A stretch of 45,717 bases of DNA. Origin: Prochlorococcus sp. AG-347-L02 (GTDB taxonomy: Bacteria; Cyanobacteriota; Cyanobacteriia; PCC-6307; Cyanobiaceae). The notes below the pieces were generated by a model. It was not told where the DNA came from and ran no database searches. It saw only the letters and a program-made list of their open reading frames with translations. Shown piece after piece: positions 24,809-34,033 of this stretch; the first letter of the stretch is position 1, and every line of letters begins with the position of its first letter. The stretch spans positions 1 to 45,717 of the forward strand of contig QCCL01000011.1 of the NCBI GenBank assembly GCA_003281255.1, in the 5' to 3' direction. A program made the position numbers and the translations under genes.

Positions 24809-24943
24809 TTAAGCAGCTAAGTTTTCCCCAGATTTAGACATAATTATTGCAGCTTTTTTTAATAAACTAACTACTTCTTTTCTTCCAACTGCATTATCAG
24901 CTTGACGCATTATTTCATCATATTTTTTACTTATTTTTTTCAT
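24809..24943 (-). CDS. Small helical protein, paralogue of 32379
   Basis: 44 residues. KKYDEIMRQADNAVGRKEVV aligns with KKYADLIVQASNTTGRKEAL of the ORF at 32379 (K-K-Y, Q-A, G-R-K-E conserved). This pairing supports both being real genes. Soluble; function unknown. Confidence 0.65.
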   Translation of the reverse strand: MKKISKKYDEIMRQADNAVGRKEVVSLLKKAAIIMSKSGENLAA

Positions 24944-25140
24944 AAATAGTTTTAATTTAATCTAAAATTACAACACCATATGATGGTGTCAATTGTAAAT
25001 AATTCTCATAGTAAATAATTCTGATATATTTTTTCTTTGATTATTTTTGAACAATAAAAATTGCTCATTTATTATCCTTCAAGTTTTTTTAATTGATGAT
25101 GCCAAAAAATCATAAATATCAAAATTAATAATCCTTTTAA

Positions 25141-25356
25141 TTAAGCTATATTGAAGGATTTGAAAACATAAAATAAACCTCCGATTAGGATCAATATTGC
25201 AGCTCCATAAAAAAGAAAAGGGATAATTGGATATTTATACAATGTAGTCCTTACTTTTTGTTGTATGGCTTTTTTATCAAGTCGAGGCAACTTTATATCT
25301 TCAGTTTTTTCTCTAGGCGGAATACCTAAATTTTTTCTTCTCTTTGCCTCTCCCAT
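25141..25356 (-). CDS. DUF2839-like small membrane protein
   Basis: 71 residues starting MGEAKRRKNLGIPPREK, then one C-terminal membrane helix (IIPFLFYGAAILILIGGLF). Second DUF2839 copy in the window (other at 22722). It starts 2 bases after the end of the upstream gene 25359-25589, so they likely share a transcript. Confidence 0.85.
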   Translation of the reverse strand: MGEAKRRKNLGIPPREKTEDIKLPRLDKKAIQQKVRTTLYKYPIIPFLFYGAAILILIGGLFYVFKSFNIA

Positions 25357-25358
25357 AA

Positions 25359-25589
25359 TTAATATTTAGGTATTCCCATACATTTTAAATAATTGTTATC
25401 TGCTAAATCTAAAATTTGATTCCATTCTTCCTGAGATGTTTCCAAATTATTTTTAAAATCTTTTTCAAATTTAAGAATACATCTTTTTTCTATATTTTCT
25501 GGAGAATTATAATTTCTTAAAAAAGAGACACTCAAATAAGATAATGATGAAAAAACTACAATTATTTTAGCAATCCTAAAATTATTCAT
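25359..25589 (-). CDS. Small membrane-anchored or secreted protein
   Basis: 76 residues: hydrophobic start (RIAKIIVVFSSLSYLSVSFL, about 5-24), then a charged domain with two Cys (KRCILKF and LKCMGI). Layout resembles the 76-residue ORF at 20924, with helix then two-Cys domain, though sequence similarity is weak. Upstream partner of the DUF2839 gene. Confidence 0.55.
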   Translation of the reverse strand: MNNFRIAKIIVVFSSLSYLSVSFLRNYNSPENIEKRCILKFEKDFKNNLETSQEEWNQILDLADNNYLKCMGIPKY

Positions 25590-25667
25590 ATCTTAGATGA
25601 TATTGCCTTATAAATAAGGTACTTGTTGGATTTATAATTAGTTTAATCTATTAAAAACAATTATCAA

Positions 25668-25865
25668 ATGATAAATTCGGTGAATTTTAACCATTTGCCT
25701 ATTCAGGATTTGGTTGTTTCAGGGTTAATAATCTTTATAATGTCTACGATTATTGCCAATATTTATGACCCATTATTAGGAATAACTTATGCATTTGGGA
25801 ATATACTTACTCTTACTTTCTTGAGCTGGTTATACAAAGAGACGTGGAGTGATCCAAGGAAATAA
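25668..25865 (+). CDS. Small membrane protein
   Basis: 65 residues with two hydrophobic segments (LVVSGLIIFIMSTIIANIY and GITYAFGNILTLTFLSWLY) and a short polar end. ATG start. Family not recognised. Confidence 0.6.
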   Translation: MINSVNFNHLPIQDLVVSGLIIFIMSTIIANIYDPLLGITYAFGNILTLTFLSWLYKETWSDPRK

Positions 25866-25895
25866 ATCTATTAAAGACAAAAGATAAATAAACAA

Positions 25896-26009
25896 CTACT
25901 TCTGTATTTTTAATTTTGAAGAATACTTTAAATTAACAATGTAAGTTGCAAAAAGAGAAAGTATCAAAAAAAATAATAAGCTTTCCAAGGTAGATTGGGG
26001 CATAACCAT
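25896..26009 (-). CDS. Tiny membrane protein
   Basis: 37 residues: TLESLLFFLILSLFATYIV is one membrane helix, followed by a basic tail. A second ATG two codons in is equally possible. Function unknown. Confidence 0.4.
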   Translation of the reverse strand: MVMPQSTLESLLFFLILSLFATYIVNLKYSSKLKIQK

Positions 26010-26138
26010 GAGTAGTACTAAAAATGATATATCTTTAAAGAAACGAATTCTGAAAAAAAATCAACCCTTTCATTATTTTTTTTTTTCAAACTTCTAAATT
26101 TAATTGTCTTGATAAAAACTCTGAGATTAAGAATGACT

Positions 26139-26495
26139 TTAATTTGAAAAATATTTTTCTGCCCTCCTAAAGGCTTTTATTGCTCCTTTATAATCAAAAC
26201 TTTTTAATTTTTCCTTACTTTTTTGTTCCAGCATTTTTACTATTTTATTTCTCTTTATTTCATCAATTTTCAGCTTATGATCGAATATAAGATCAAATTT
26301 TGAGAAATACAATCTTGATAATTCTTCTCTATATTTTTCAATAATTTTTTCATCACAATATTTGGATTTCAATATTGCATTAGCCTTCATTTTGTCATCT
26401 ATTGCCCCTTTAAAATTTCCTAGTTTAAATTTCTTTTCACTTGATCTAGTTAGCTTAATAATGTTTCCCAATATCAATTCATTAGAATCTTTCAT
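26139..26495 (-). CDS. Small helical repeat (TPR-like) protein
   Basis: 118 residues, entirely helical and basic. Two segments look alike: KLGNFKGAIDDKMKANAI (about 23-40) and KLKSFDYKGAIKAFRRAEKY (about 96-115). Both have the small-residue and aromatic spacing of tetratricopeptide repeats (F-GAI). Perhaps a scaffold; no partner is evident. Confidence 0.6.
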   Translation of the reverse strand: MKDSNELILGNIIKLTRSSEKKFKLGNFKGAIDDKMKANAILKSKYCDEKIIEKYREELSRLYFSKFDLIFDHKLKIDEIKRNKIVKMLEQKSKEKLKSFDYKGAIKAFRRAEKYFSN

Positions 26496-26574
26496 TTAAT
26501 TATCTGACCATAGGTAAATACTATCAGAATAAAGAAAAAACAACTTATTTTTTAATACTCAAATAATTAAATAA

Positions 26575-26874
26575 TTAGCCAATAACAAGTCCTTTTTCAA
26601 GAAGTAAATCGAAAACCTCCACACTTTTTGTTTTCCCAAATTTAGGGGGCTTATGTAAATCTAATATTTCAGCAAGACACATAATCCAATATGTATCTTT
26701 TTTTAAATTTAGACCTTCGCAAATATGGGTGGGGGCAGATTTAAAACAGCCAAATTCTGTTGATATATTAATGTTCATAATTTGAGTTTCAAGTTCCAGA
26801 CTTAAAAGTTCTATTTCTTGCTCAGAAAGGGATGTCCCAAAAGAGTATGATTCAATTAAAAGTTGATAATTCAT
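26575..26874 (-). CDS. Small soluble protein, paralogue of 32628
   Basis: 99 residues. It aligns with the ORF at 32628-32918 through EIELLSLEL/EIDFLEGEL, APTHICEGLNL/APKNICKKLGL and AEILDLHKPPKFGK/AAVLDSSRPLKNGQ. The conserved Cys and W-x(2-3)-C positions suggest a fold kept by selection. It lies 15 bases downstream of the DUF3764-like gene on the same strand. Confidence 0.65.
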   Translation of the reverse strand: MNYQLLIESYSFGTSLSEQEIELLSLELETQIMNINISTEFGCFKSAPTHICEGLNLKKDTYWIMCLAEILDLHKPPKFGKTKSVEVFDLLLEKGLVIG

Positions 26875-26889
26875 AAAAGATTTATTTTT

Positions 26890-27171
26890 TCAAGAAATCC
26901 ATCGAGTTATTTTTGTCCCCGCATAAATATGCCCTGAAGCTTCAACAATAGGTTTTGTTTCAGGATTCATAAAAATATCGTATAAAACATTTTCTGGTCC
27001 TTGAAAAATTACAGTTGCCCTTTGAGGATCATCTAATGATTTTCCAATATAAAATGTTTTAACTCCCATTTCTTTAAACATCGACTGCTGTTCCTCAGCA
27101 TTCATATGAGATTCATATTGTTCAAACGTATTACTTAGTTGAAAATCTAGAATAGTCGTTTCAATAGTCAT
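26890..27171 (-). CDS. DUF3764-like small protein
   Basis: 93 residues from ATG at 27169-27171 (MTIETTILDF); a TTG 14 codons upstream is less likely. FKEMGVKTFYIGKSLDDPQRATVIFQG and a C-terminal TKITRWIS match the picocyanobacterial DUF3764 layout, probably a ferredoxin-like alpha-beta barrel. Function unknown. Confidence 0.7.
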   Translation of the reverse strand: MTIETTILDFQLSNTFEQYESHMNAEEQQSMFKEMGVKTFYIGKSLDDPQRATVIFQGPENVLYDIFMNPETKPIVEASGHIYAGTKITRWIS

Positions 27172-27311
27172 AGCAATAATAAGATGTTTTTTAGATTTTA
27201 AATCTTTTTGCAAAAAAAAATAATTGAATAAAGATTAGTTTTTATTAAGCAATGTATTAACTAATTTTTATTTATGGGTTATAAATCAACTATAAAAAAC
27301 AGATTTTAATT

Positions 27312-28655
27312 TTGGACTCAAAAATTTCTCCAAGAGAACAATGGACTAGTAAGTTGGGATTCATTCTTGCTGCTGCTGGTAGCGCAGTAGGTCTAGGTAA
27401 CCTTTGGGGCTTCGCCTACAGAGCCTCTCAAGGTGGAGGTGCTGCTTTTGTACTTTTATACATACTAATAGTTTTAATTGTATGCCTTCCGGTATTTGTT
27501 GCTGAAATGGCTTTAGGAAGAAACGCCACTGCCAGCACATTGCTTGCACCAGTAAAGTTAGCTGGAAAAAATTGGTATCCATTAGGAATTCTTTTCTTTA
27601 TAGCTCCCTTGGGAATAGCATCATATTATTCAGTCATAATGGGATGGACCGCAGATACCTTGTTCCATTCATTATTTTTTGGATTACCAAAAAATTTAAG
27701 TGAAGCAGAAGCTTTCTTTGGCTCAATAAGTAGTGGTAGCAGTGTTTTATTGTGGCACCTATTAAGTCTTGTTCTTACAGCCATAATAGTTTCATCAGGG
27801 ATAAAAAAAGGAATCGAAAAGGTGACAAGATTCTTTATGCCTACACTTTTTATAATTCTTCTATCGCTAGCAATATGGGCCACTTCACTTTCAGGCGCAT
27901 GGGAAGGATACAAAACATTTTTGTTTAAGTTTGACTTTGATGAATTAAGGAACCCTCAAACAATAAGAAATGCTTTTACACAAGCTTTCTTTTCTTTAAG
28001 TTTAGGAATTGGAGTTATGGTGACTTATGCTTCCTATCTAAATAAAAAGAGTAATCTTCCAAAACTAAGTGTTGGAGTTGCATCATTGGATACTTTGGTG
28101 GGTCTTATGGCAGGACTTATTACTTTTCCTATTGTTTTAACATTTGGTTTAAGTGATGCTATTTCTGAATCAACAGTTGGTGCATTATTTATATCAATTC
28201 CTACGGGCCTTGGTTCATATGGAGCGGTTGGAAGAATTGTAGCTGTTGCATTTTTTGCACTAGCTTATATTGCAGCAATAACTTCCTCTGTTTCATTATT
28301 GGAAGTTCCAGTTTCCTCTTTAATGGATAAATTTGGTTTTAAAAGAGAAAAATCTGTATGGCTGATAACTCTTTTCCTATTCTTAGCAGGCATTCCTTCT
28401 GCATTGAACTTAAACATTCTTGGAACTATTGATTCGATTTTTGGAGGCGTATTACTTATCTTTGGTGGATTCTTGGTTACTTTCTTTATGGGATGGGTAG
28501 TACCTGGAAAGTTTAATGAAGAACTTAGTGATTCAAAAGTAGGAATCAAAACGACACGCTATTTGAAATTCATGACAAGGTGGGTTGCGCCCCCAATTAT
28601 TGGTTTTGGACTATTTATTAGTGTGTTTGATTTGCTGAAAGGCTGGGTAAGTTAA
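27312..28655 (+). CDS. NSS-family sodium:solute symporter
   Basis: 447 residues, about eleven to twelve membrane helices. The first helix carries GSAVGLGNLWGFAY, the sodium/substrate-site signature of the neurotransmitter:sodium symporter family (LeuT-like). SLSLGIGVMVTYASYL matches the unwound helix 6 region. It likely imports an amino acid or related amine using the sodium gradient, a useful trait in sea water. Start is TTG at 27312; no close ATG fits. Single gene. Confidence 0.92.
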   Translation: MDSKISPREQWTSKLGFILAAAGSAVGLGNLWGFAYRASQGGGAAFVLLYILIVLIVCLPVFVAEMALGRNATASTLLAPVKLAGKNWYPLGILFFIAPLGIASYYSVIMGWTADTLFHSLFFGLPKNLSEAEAFFGSISSGSSVLLWHLLSLVLTAIIVSSGIKKGIEKVTRFFMPTLFIILLSLAIWATSLSGAWEGYKTFLFKFDFDELRNPQTIRNAFTQAFFSLSLGIGVMVTYASYLNKKSNLPKLSVGVASLDTLVGLMAGLITFPIVLTFGLSDAISESTVGALFISIPTGLGSYGAVGRIVAVAFFALAYIAAITSSVSLLEVPVSSLMDKFGFKREKSVWLITLFLFLAGIPSALNLNILGTIDSIFGGVLLIFGGFLVTFFMGWVVPGKFNEELSDSKVGIKTTRYLKFMTRWVAPPIIGFGLFISVFDLLKGWVS

Positions 28656-29061
28656 AAATATATTAAAAATAATAATGTATAAAATTGAATTAATTTACTG
28701 CGATATAGTGCAAAAAGAGGAGGTAGTCACAAACCTTTAGGCTTTTAAATTTCTTACATGTTTTTTGAGAATTGTGAGCAAAATAAAAAAAATTTTAATC
28801 AAAAAAACAAGTATTAGCAACGACTTCTATTAAAAGCTAAATATTATTAAAAGTTTACTTTTGAAATTTTTCAGATTCAAAAAGTTTTTCCAAAATAACA
28901 AATATACTGCAGAACCTTTTTTTAATGGAGTATTAAATTTTAACTTATATTTAATCTCAAACGTATCGGCAAAAACCATCCCTAATAAAATCTATATAAA
29001 ATACATCTAGGTGTTTAATCTAAAGAAATTAGAACGCCTACAAGAATAGATAACAAAATTG
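28656..29061. other. Gap without recognised gene
   Basis: About 400 bases of AT-rich DNA. I see no ORF above about 25 codons, no tRNA-like fold and no clean terminator for the symporter. AGAGGAGG near 28716 has no start codon behind it. Confidence 0.3.
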
Positions 29062-30765
29062 ATGTCAACTAAATCTGATTCATTAAAGGAAAAGCTAACA
29101 GAAAATTTTTCTGAATTTTCTCAACAATCTGACTATTCTTTTATGAATTCTCTTAAAGCAGATCCTCAATCAACAAAAGATGGAAATGATCATAAGCCGC
29201 GTTCAGTATATTCAGGCCATTACGTACCAGTTGTTCCAACTGCTATTCCAAAACCAGAATATATTTCCCATAGCAACAAACTTTTTAAAGAACTAAGGCT
29301 AAGCTCAGATCTTACTAAAGACCAGCATTTTTGTCGTTTTTTCTCAGGGGATATTTCTGTTGCTAATTATCCAATGAGTCCTGTTGGTTGGGCAACGGGT
29401 TATGCATTATCAATTTACGGGACTGAATATACCCAACAATGTCCTTTTGGAACAGGCAATGGTTATGGCGATGGCAGAGCAATTTCTGTTTTTGAAGGTT
29501 TATTCAATGGGAAAAGAATGGAAATGCAACTTAAAGGAGGAGGTCCAACTCCCTATTGTCGAGGAGCAGATGGTAGAGCTGTCTTAAGATCTAGCGTTCG
29601 AGAATTTCTCGCCCAGGAATTAATGGATGCCTTGGGAATCCCTACCTCAAGATCTTTAACACTTTATGTCTCACGTTCAGAAATAGTTAGAAGACCGTGG
29701 TATTCCAAAGAGTCCAGGTATTTTGAACCTGACATCATGATTGATAATCTAGCGGCAATTACTACGAGAGTCGCTCCATCTTTTTTACGTGTAGGCCAGA
29801 TTGAACTTTTTGCGAGACGAGTTCGGAATAATGCGCATGATGAGGCACTCAATGAACTAAAGATGATAGTTCAACATCTTATTGATAGAAATTATAAAGA
29901 TGAAATTGAATATGAGATTTCAATTGAAAGTAAGGTAATAAAACTGGCTTCTTTATACAGATCAAGACTTATATCACTTGTAGCCAACTGGATGCGAGTT
30001 GGTTATTGCCAGGGTAACTTCAATAGTGATAATTGTGCTGCTGGAGGTTATACCTTGGATTATGGCCCCTTTGGTTTCTGTGAATTATTTGATCCAAGAT
30101 TTCAACCATGGACAGGTGGAGGTGAACATTTCTCATTTTTCAACCAACCTTCTGCTGCGGCAATCAACTTTAAAACATTCTGTTCCACTCTTAGTCCGTT
30201 ACTTTCAGAAAGTAAACAAGATCAAGAAAAGTTAGATCAAATCGAAAAGGATTTTTCAGAATTGATGAACAAAGAGTTGAAGAAAATGTGGGCAAACAAG
30301 CTTGGTTTAGAACAATACAACGAAACTCTAATAAATGAATTTTTTAATCTTATGGTCATTTCAAAAGCAGACTATACAATTTTGTTCCGTAAACTCTCAG
30401 AAATACCTGATAACTTAGATTCTTTAAAAGATAGTTTCTATTTTCCAATTAATGATGAGCTCAATAATAGGTGGGAAGTATGGCTTGAAAACTGGCAATC
30501 AATCTTGAAGAAAGAGGGAAATATTAAAGCGAAATCGGCATCAATGAAATCCCTTAATCCAGTCTATACTTGGCGCGAATGGATGGTCGTTCCCGCATAT
30601 GAAGAAGCTGAAAAAGGAAATTACAAAAAAATAAAAGATTTACAGGATGTCTTTAGCAATCCATATGTAGAACAACCATCAGAAATAGATCAAAAATATA
30701 ATCGACTAAAGCCAAGCCAATATTTTAACTATGGAGGCGTATCTCACTACAGCTGTTCTTCATAA
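29062..30765 (+). CDS. selO: SelO protein adenylyltransferase (YdiU/UPF0061)
   Basis: 567 residues, a pseudokinase-fold AMP-transferase. The family blocks are plain: CPFGTGNGYGDGRAISVFEG, QLKGGGPTPYCRGADGRAVLRSS with VREFLAQELMDALGIPT, and NFNSDNCAAGGYTLDYGPFGF holding the metal-binding Asn/Asp and DYGPFGF. The C-terminus ends SCSS, the cysteine form of the redox tail that holds selenocysteine in animals. SelO AMPylates proteins in redox stress. ATG at 29062 is preferred over the TTG before it. Single gene, followed by a hairpin. Confidence 0.95.
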   Translation: MSTKSDSLKEKLTENFSEFSQQSDYSFMNSLKADPQSTKDGNDHKPRSVYSGHYVPVVPTAIPKPEYISHSNKLFKELRLSSDLTKDQHFCRFFSGDISVANYPMSPVGWATGYALSIYGTEYTQQCPFGTGNGYGDGRAISVFEGLFNGKRMEMQLKGGGPTPYCRGADGRAVLRSSVREFLAQELMDALGIPTSRSLTLYVSRSEIVRRPWYSKESRYFEPDIMIDNLAAITTRVAPSFLRVGQIELFARRVRNNAHDEALNELKMIVQHLIDRNYKDEIEYEISIESKVIKLASLYRSRLISLVANWMRVGYCQGNFNSDNCAAGGYTLDYGPFGFCELFDPRFQPWTGGGEHFSFFNQPSAAAINFKTFCSTLSPLLSESKQDQEKLDQIEKDFSELMNKELKKMWANKLGLEQYNETLINEFFNLMVISKADYTILFRKLSEIPDNLDSLKDSFYFPINDELNNRWEVWLENWQSILKKEGNIKAKSASMKSLNPVYTWREWMVVPAYEEAEKGNYKKIKDLQDVFSNPYVEQPSEIDQKYNRLKPSQYFNYGGVSHYSCSS

Positions 30766-30767
30766 AA

Positions 30768-30791
30768 GTTCAATCCTTATGCAGATTGAAC
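30768..30791 (-). terminator. Hairpin between convergent genes
   Basis: GTTCAATC (30768-30775) and GATTGAAC (30784-30791), a perfect 8-bp stem with an 8-base loop. Reading leftward it is followed by TTTT, so it mainly suits the cupin gene, but it lies right after selO as well. Confidence 0.6.
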
Positions 30792-30807
30792 AACTTTGAG
30801 AAAAATC

Positions 30808-31230
30808 TTATTTATTTATGGCCGTAGGCATTCCAACTACTGATACAACTCCCACATGAAGTATGGCCGGCTTCTTTCCAACATTTTTCACATAGTGGGG
30901 TCCCCCATTATTACTCTCTATAAATGCATCACCCGCTCTAAAGAAATTAATTTCTTCACCCCTCACATGCTTTAATCTTCCTCTGGTGACATGAACCAAC
31001 ATTGGGGAAGGATGAGTATGAATTGGAGTTTTCAAGCCAACTGGAATTTTTACTTTTAAGAGTCTTAGTTCAGGCTTTCCTTCGAGATAATTAAAATTTT
31101 TACCACTTAGTCCTTCTGAACTTTGAATAATAGGTATGACTTCAATCTTTTCTTCAGTAAGAGAAGGTTGTGGTAAAGCTAGAGTCCCGATAAAAAGGAA
31201 GCAAAATGGAATAAATTTTTTTAATTTCAT
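30808..31230 (-). CDS. Secreted cupin protein
   Basis: 140 residues from ATG at 31228-31230. A signal peptide (about 1-22, FCFLFIGTLALPQPSLT) precedes a single cupin domain with HTHPSPMLVHVTRG (two His of motif 1; the usual Glu is absent) and GGPHYVKNVG (motif 2 His). It is probably periplasmic and metal-binding. Substrate unknown. Confidence 0.8.
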   Translation of the reverse strand: MKLKKFIPFCFLFIGTLALPQPSLTEEKIEVIPIIQSSEGLSGKNFNYLEGKPELRLLKVKIPVGLKTPIHTHPSPMLVHVTRGRLKHVRGEEINFFRAGDAFIESNNGGPHYVKNVGKKPAILHVGVVSVVGMPTAINK

Positions 31231-31283
31231 TAGATATTTGAGTTTCACTAATAATAGGTAGTTTGCAAAAATAATAAACAAAT

Positions 31284-31445
31284 TTATTTTTTATATAACT
31301 TTTCTAATTGCTTAATTTCCTCTCTTAAATCCTTACCTCTCCTATTTAATTTATTATTTTTAATAACTATTGGGATAATCCACCAGGCTTGAAGACCTAA
31401 AAAGATAAATACAAGAATCAATAATTCAAAAGTTCCAGGCTGCAT
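31284..31445 (-). CDS. Small membrane protein
   Basis: 53 residues from ATG at 31443-31445: one membrane helix (FELLILVFIFLGLQAWWIIPIV) then a basic helical tail (RGKDLREEIKQLEKLYKK). A TTG seven codons upstream is possible. Lies 53 bases upstream of the cupin start, same strand. Confidence 0.55.
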   Translation of the reverse strand: MQPGTFELLILVFIFLGLQAWWIIPIVIKNNKLNRRGKDLREEIKQLEKLYKK

Positions 31446-31518
31446 TTGATAAATTAACCTTCTCAATAAATACTAATATTCTAAAAGCTATTAAATATTC
31501 ATTTAATTTACAATATTT

Positions 31519-31701
31519 CTAGGCTGCCTCTAATTCAATATGAAGTTCAATACCTTTTGATATTATTGCTTCTTTAAAGTCAATCAGTTTGCCAATAATT
31601 TTTTGCTTCTCCTGTTCAGTTTTATAGACATCCTCCACAACCTCTTGTATCGCAAGTGTTACTTTTTGTAGTTTGATTTCTAAATCTTCCCTGTAATTCA
31701 T
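31519..31701 (-). CDS. Small coiled-coil protein
   Basis: 60 residues, charged helix throughout (YREDLEIKLQKVTLAIQEVV, EQEKQKIIGKLIDFKEAIIS). Probably an oligomerising helix. Function unknown. Confidence 0.55.
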   Translation of the reverse strand: MNYREDLEIKLQKVTLAIQEVVEDVYKTEQEKQKIIGKLIDFKEAIISKGIELHIELEAA

Positions 31702-31849
31702 AAGCTAAACTAAATTATCCTTTTTATTAAAAAACAAAATTATTATCAGTAAATAAGTACATTATCCTAAAAGGGTTGACAGCAAAACAAAAAGAATATA
31801 TTTATAGTACAAATGTATTAATATTTAAATGGTCTATTAAGGTGAAATT

Positions 31850-32119
31850 ATGAAGCCTAATTACTCATTTGGTTGTAGCACTAGCAAGCCAAACGGATGT
31901 CTACTTAATCCCGAAGGCAGCAGAATGATCTTTTTCGAAGAATGCAAAAATTCTCTTAAACCTAATTTAAAAATTCATACTCATCTTTTCTATACAAATC
32001 ACCTTGGAGAACCAGGAGGGTACAAATCCTCTGAAAAACTCAACATAGATTCAGCCTGGGAAAAGTGGCATGAACTTCACCAAAAAGGGTGGACAGAAGT
32101 GTCTCACAATTACGGATAA
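31850..32119 (+). CDS. DUF1651-like small protein
   Basis: 89 residues with GCLLNPEGSRMIFFEE and an end SAWEKWHELHQKGWTEV, the DUF1651 pattern. Third member in the window. GGTGAAAT lies just before the ATG. Function unknown. Confidence 0.65.
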   Translation: MKPNYSFGCSTSKPNGCLLNPEGSRMIFFEECKNSLKPNLKIHTHLFYTNHLGEPGGYKSSEKLNIDSAWEKWHELHQKGWTEVSHNYG

Positions 32120-32378
32120 GAGGTCCCTCCAAGAAAAAGAATTTTTGTTTTTTGGAAGTTTTCAATCCTATCCATAGATAACTATAAATTAAATCAGGGT
32201 TTGAAAACAATGTAATCGTAGATACAAACAGCTTTCTTATTAATTGACTATAAATTAGAAAACTAGTTCACTAGTTAAAATTTTGTTGACTCTAAGGTTT
32301 AGCCGTTGATTCCTTATCTACTTCAATTTGTTACTCGCTAGCTAAAAGATTCAAAAACGGTAATTTATAATTTAAATC
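32120..32378. other. Gap without recognised signals
   Basis: About 260 bases; no ORF, RNA or convincing hairpin was found. Confidence 0.25.
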
Positions 32379-32516
32379 ATGGAAAAAAAAATCGCTAAGA
32401 AATACGCTGATCTTATAGTCCAAGCTAGTAATACAACTGGCAGGAAAGAAGCTTTGTCATTAATTAAACAAGCAACAAAATTAAAAACCAAACTTGATCA
32501 ATACGAAATGATGTAG
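32379..32516 (+). CDS. Small helical protein, paralogue of 24809
   Basis: 45 residues (MEKKIAKKYADLIVQASNTT-GRKE...). It aligns with the minus-strand ORF at 24809-24943 through KKY, QA and GRKE. Soluble and helical. Function unknown. Confidence 0.65.
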   Translation: MEKKIAKKYADLIVQASNTTGRKEALSLIKQATKLKTKLDQYEMM

Positions 32517-32627
32517 TTTCTTAATGATAAAAAGGCAATTCGAGATGAGGTACAAACTATCTCCTTTTTTATCTTGCTATACAAATAAAAAGAGATGATT
32601 TAACTTCTCTTGCTTCAATAAAATATT

Positions 32628-32918
32628 GTGGAATTAACTGAGCTAATTAAGGATTACGTTGCTACAGAATTATTATCAAGTATTGAAATTGACTTTCTTG
32701 AAGGAGAATTATGGGAAACTACTCAACATATCGCAGAAATAAATACAGTTATCAAAGCTCCAAAAAATATATGTAAAAAATTAGGACTAGATGAAAAATC
32801 ATGTTGGCAATTATGTTGTGCAGCCGTTCTTGACTCCTCAAGACCATTAAAGAATGGACAAAATAGAGTTGATAATTTTAAAAAATTAATTAATCAATAT
32901 AAAATTAGCTACATTTAA
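32628..32918 (+). CDS. Small soluble protein, paralogue of 26575
   Basis: 96 residues from GTG at 32628. Shares the core of the 26575-26874 protein (EIDFLEGELWE, APKNICKKLGLDEKSCW, AAVLDSSRPLKNG). It carries four Cys (KNICK, KSCW, LCC). Twelve bases before the next gene; likely one transcript with the two genes that follow. Confidence 0.65.
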   Translation: MELTELIKDYVATELLSSIEIDFLEGELWETTQHIAEINTVIKAPKNICKKLGLDEKSCWQLCCAAVLDSSRPLKNGQNRVDNFKKLINQYKISYI

Positions 32919-32930
32919 AAAAAAGACTCA

Positions 32931-33227
32931 ATGATACGTTTACTTATTGCATCAATTCTTTTTTTTATTCCACTAAAAGGTTTTGCTGATGAAAGGCAAA
33001 GAGAAATTGAGAATGAAGCTTTAAATCTTGTAATTAAAAAATATGGAAAAGGCTTAGAAAATAGACTAAAAGGAACGGGATTAACTCCCAGTTATCGAAG
33101 TTGGTATGAAAATGATTGCTTTGTAAGTATTGCAGCAGGTAAATACCAAGACGATACTTGGTCGGCAATGAAGTGGTTTAGCGTTAATGTCTGTTCTGAA
33201 TCAGCTGAAATAATGGAAAGTGAATGA
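32931..33227 (+). CDS. Small secreted protein
   Basis: 98 residues with a signal peptide (LLIASILFFIPLKGFA, cleavage near 19) and a mature domain of about 79 residues holding two Cys (NDCFVS, NVCSES), likely bridged. The stop overlaps the next start by ATGA (33224-33227). Function unknown. Confidence 0.65.
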   Translation: MIRLLIASILFFIPLKGFADERQREIENEALNLVIKKYGKGLENRLKGTGLTPSYRSWYENDCFVSIAAGKYQDDTWSAMKWFSVNVCSESAEIMESE

Positions 33228-33961
33228 AGGAAATAAGACGCCTATTAGTTTTGCAGCATTTAGAAATAGAGGGGCCAGGTCTTTTTGAACAATTTGCTAA
33301 AGAAAGAGATTTGAAAATCGAAATTATTCGTTTAGATAATAACAATGTTCTGCCGCAAACAAAAAAAGGTGACTTAATTTTAATTATGGGTGGACCAATG
33401 GGAGTAAAAGATATTGGAAGCGACAGATATCCATGGCTTAAGTTAGAAAAAGATTTTATAAAAAAAGAATTAGAAAATGAAAGACCTATAATCGGTGTTT
33501 GCTTAGGTGCTCAGTTGCTCGCGAGTGCTGCTGGAGGAGATGTAGAAATTCTTAAATATGGATCACCTCCAAAAGAATTACCTGAAATTGGATGGTCTCA
33601 AATTTTTATTAATAAATCAAATAAAGATTTTAAAGAACTGTTTGAAGACCCTTTTCATGTACTGCATTGGCATGGAGATAGGATTTTATTACCTAATAAA
33701 GCAGTTCTCATTGCTAGTAGTGCACGTTGTAAGGAACAGTTTTTTAGGATTGGTAATTTTGCTTTCGGATTGCAATTCCATATAGAGACAACGGCAGCAA
33801 TGATAAATAAGTGGATTAAAGAAGATAAAGAATTTGTCTTTAAAGGATTGGGCTCAAATGGTCATAAAATTTTAAAAGAAGAGAATAAAAAATATATTGA
33901 TAAAACTTTTTTTAAAAGAAAGCTTTTAATAAGTAAATTATTTGAATTATTAGATAATTAG
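33224..33961 (+). CDS. Class I glutamine amidotransferase-like protein
   Basis: 245 residues, stand-alone GATase1 domain as in GuaA N-terminal or YfeJ-type proteins. It has the oxyanion region MGGPMGV (55-61), nucleophile elbow GVCLGAQ (Cys93), and His186/Glu188 in QFHIE: a full catalytic triad. It would supply ammonia from glutamine, or hydrolyse a related amide. The partner synthase is unknown. Overlaps the secreted-protein gene by 4 bases. Confidence 0.85.
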   Translation: MKEIRRLLVLQHLEIEGPGLFEQFAKERDLKIEIIRLDNNNVLPQTKKGDLILIMGGPMGVKDIGSDRYPWLKLEKDFIKKELENERPIIGVCLGAQLLASAAGGDVEILKYGSPPKELPEIGWSQIFINKSNKDFKELFEDPFHVLHWHGDRILLPNKAVLIASSARCKEQFFRIGNFAFGLQFHIETTAAMINKWIKEDKEFVFKGLGSNGHKILKEENKKYIDKTFFKRKLLISKLFELLDN

Positions 33962-33984
33962 AAAAGAAATAATATAATCATCCA

Positions 33985-34010
33985 TAAAAAAAGGGCTTGA
34001 TAAAGCCCTG
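33985..34010 (-). terminator. Intrinsic terminator (minus strand)
   Basis: AGGGCTT (33992-33998) and AAGCCCT (34003-34009), perfect 7-bp stem with GATA loop, and an A-run at 33986-33992 giving a T-run on the minus strand. It ends the Hli gene at 34034-34162; it may also serve the convergent amidotransferase gene. Confidence 0.85.
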
Positions 34011-34033
34011 AAAAAATTTAAAAAGGATTTTTT

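Noticed and set aside
32540..32575. Possible terminator (GAGAT/ATCTC with T-run)
   Set aside because: The stem is only 5 bp with a 12-base loop, too weak to list.
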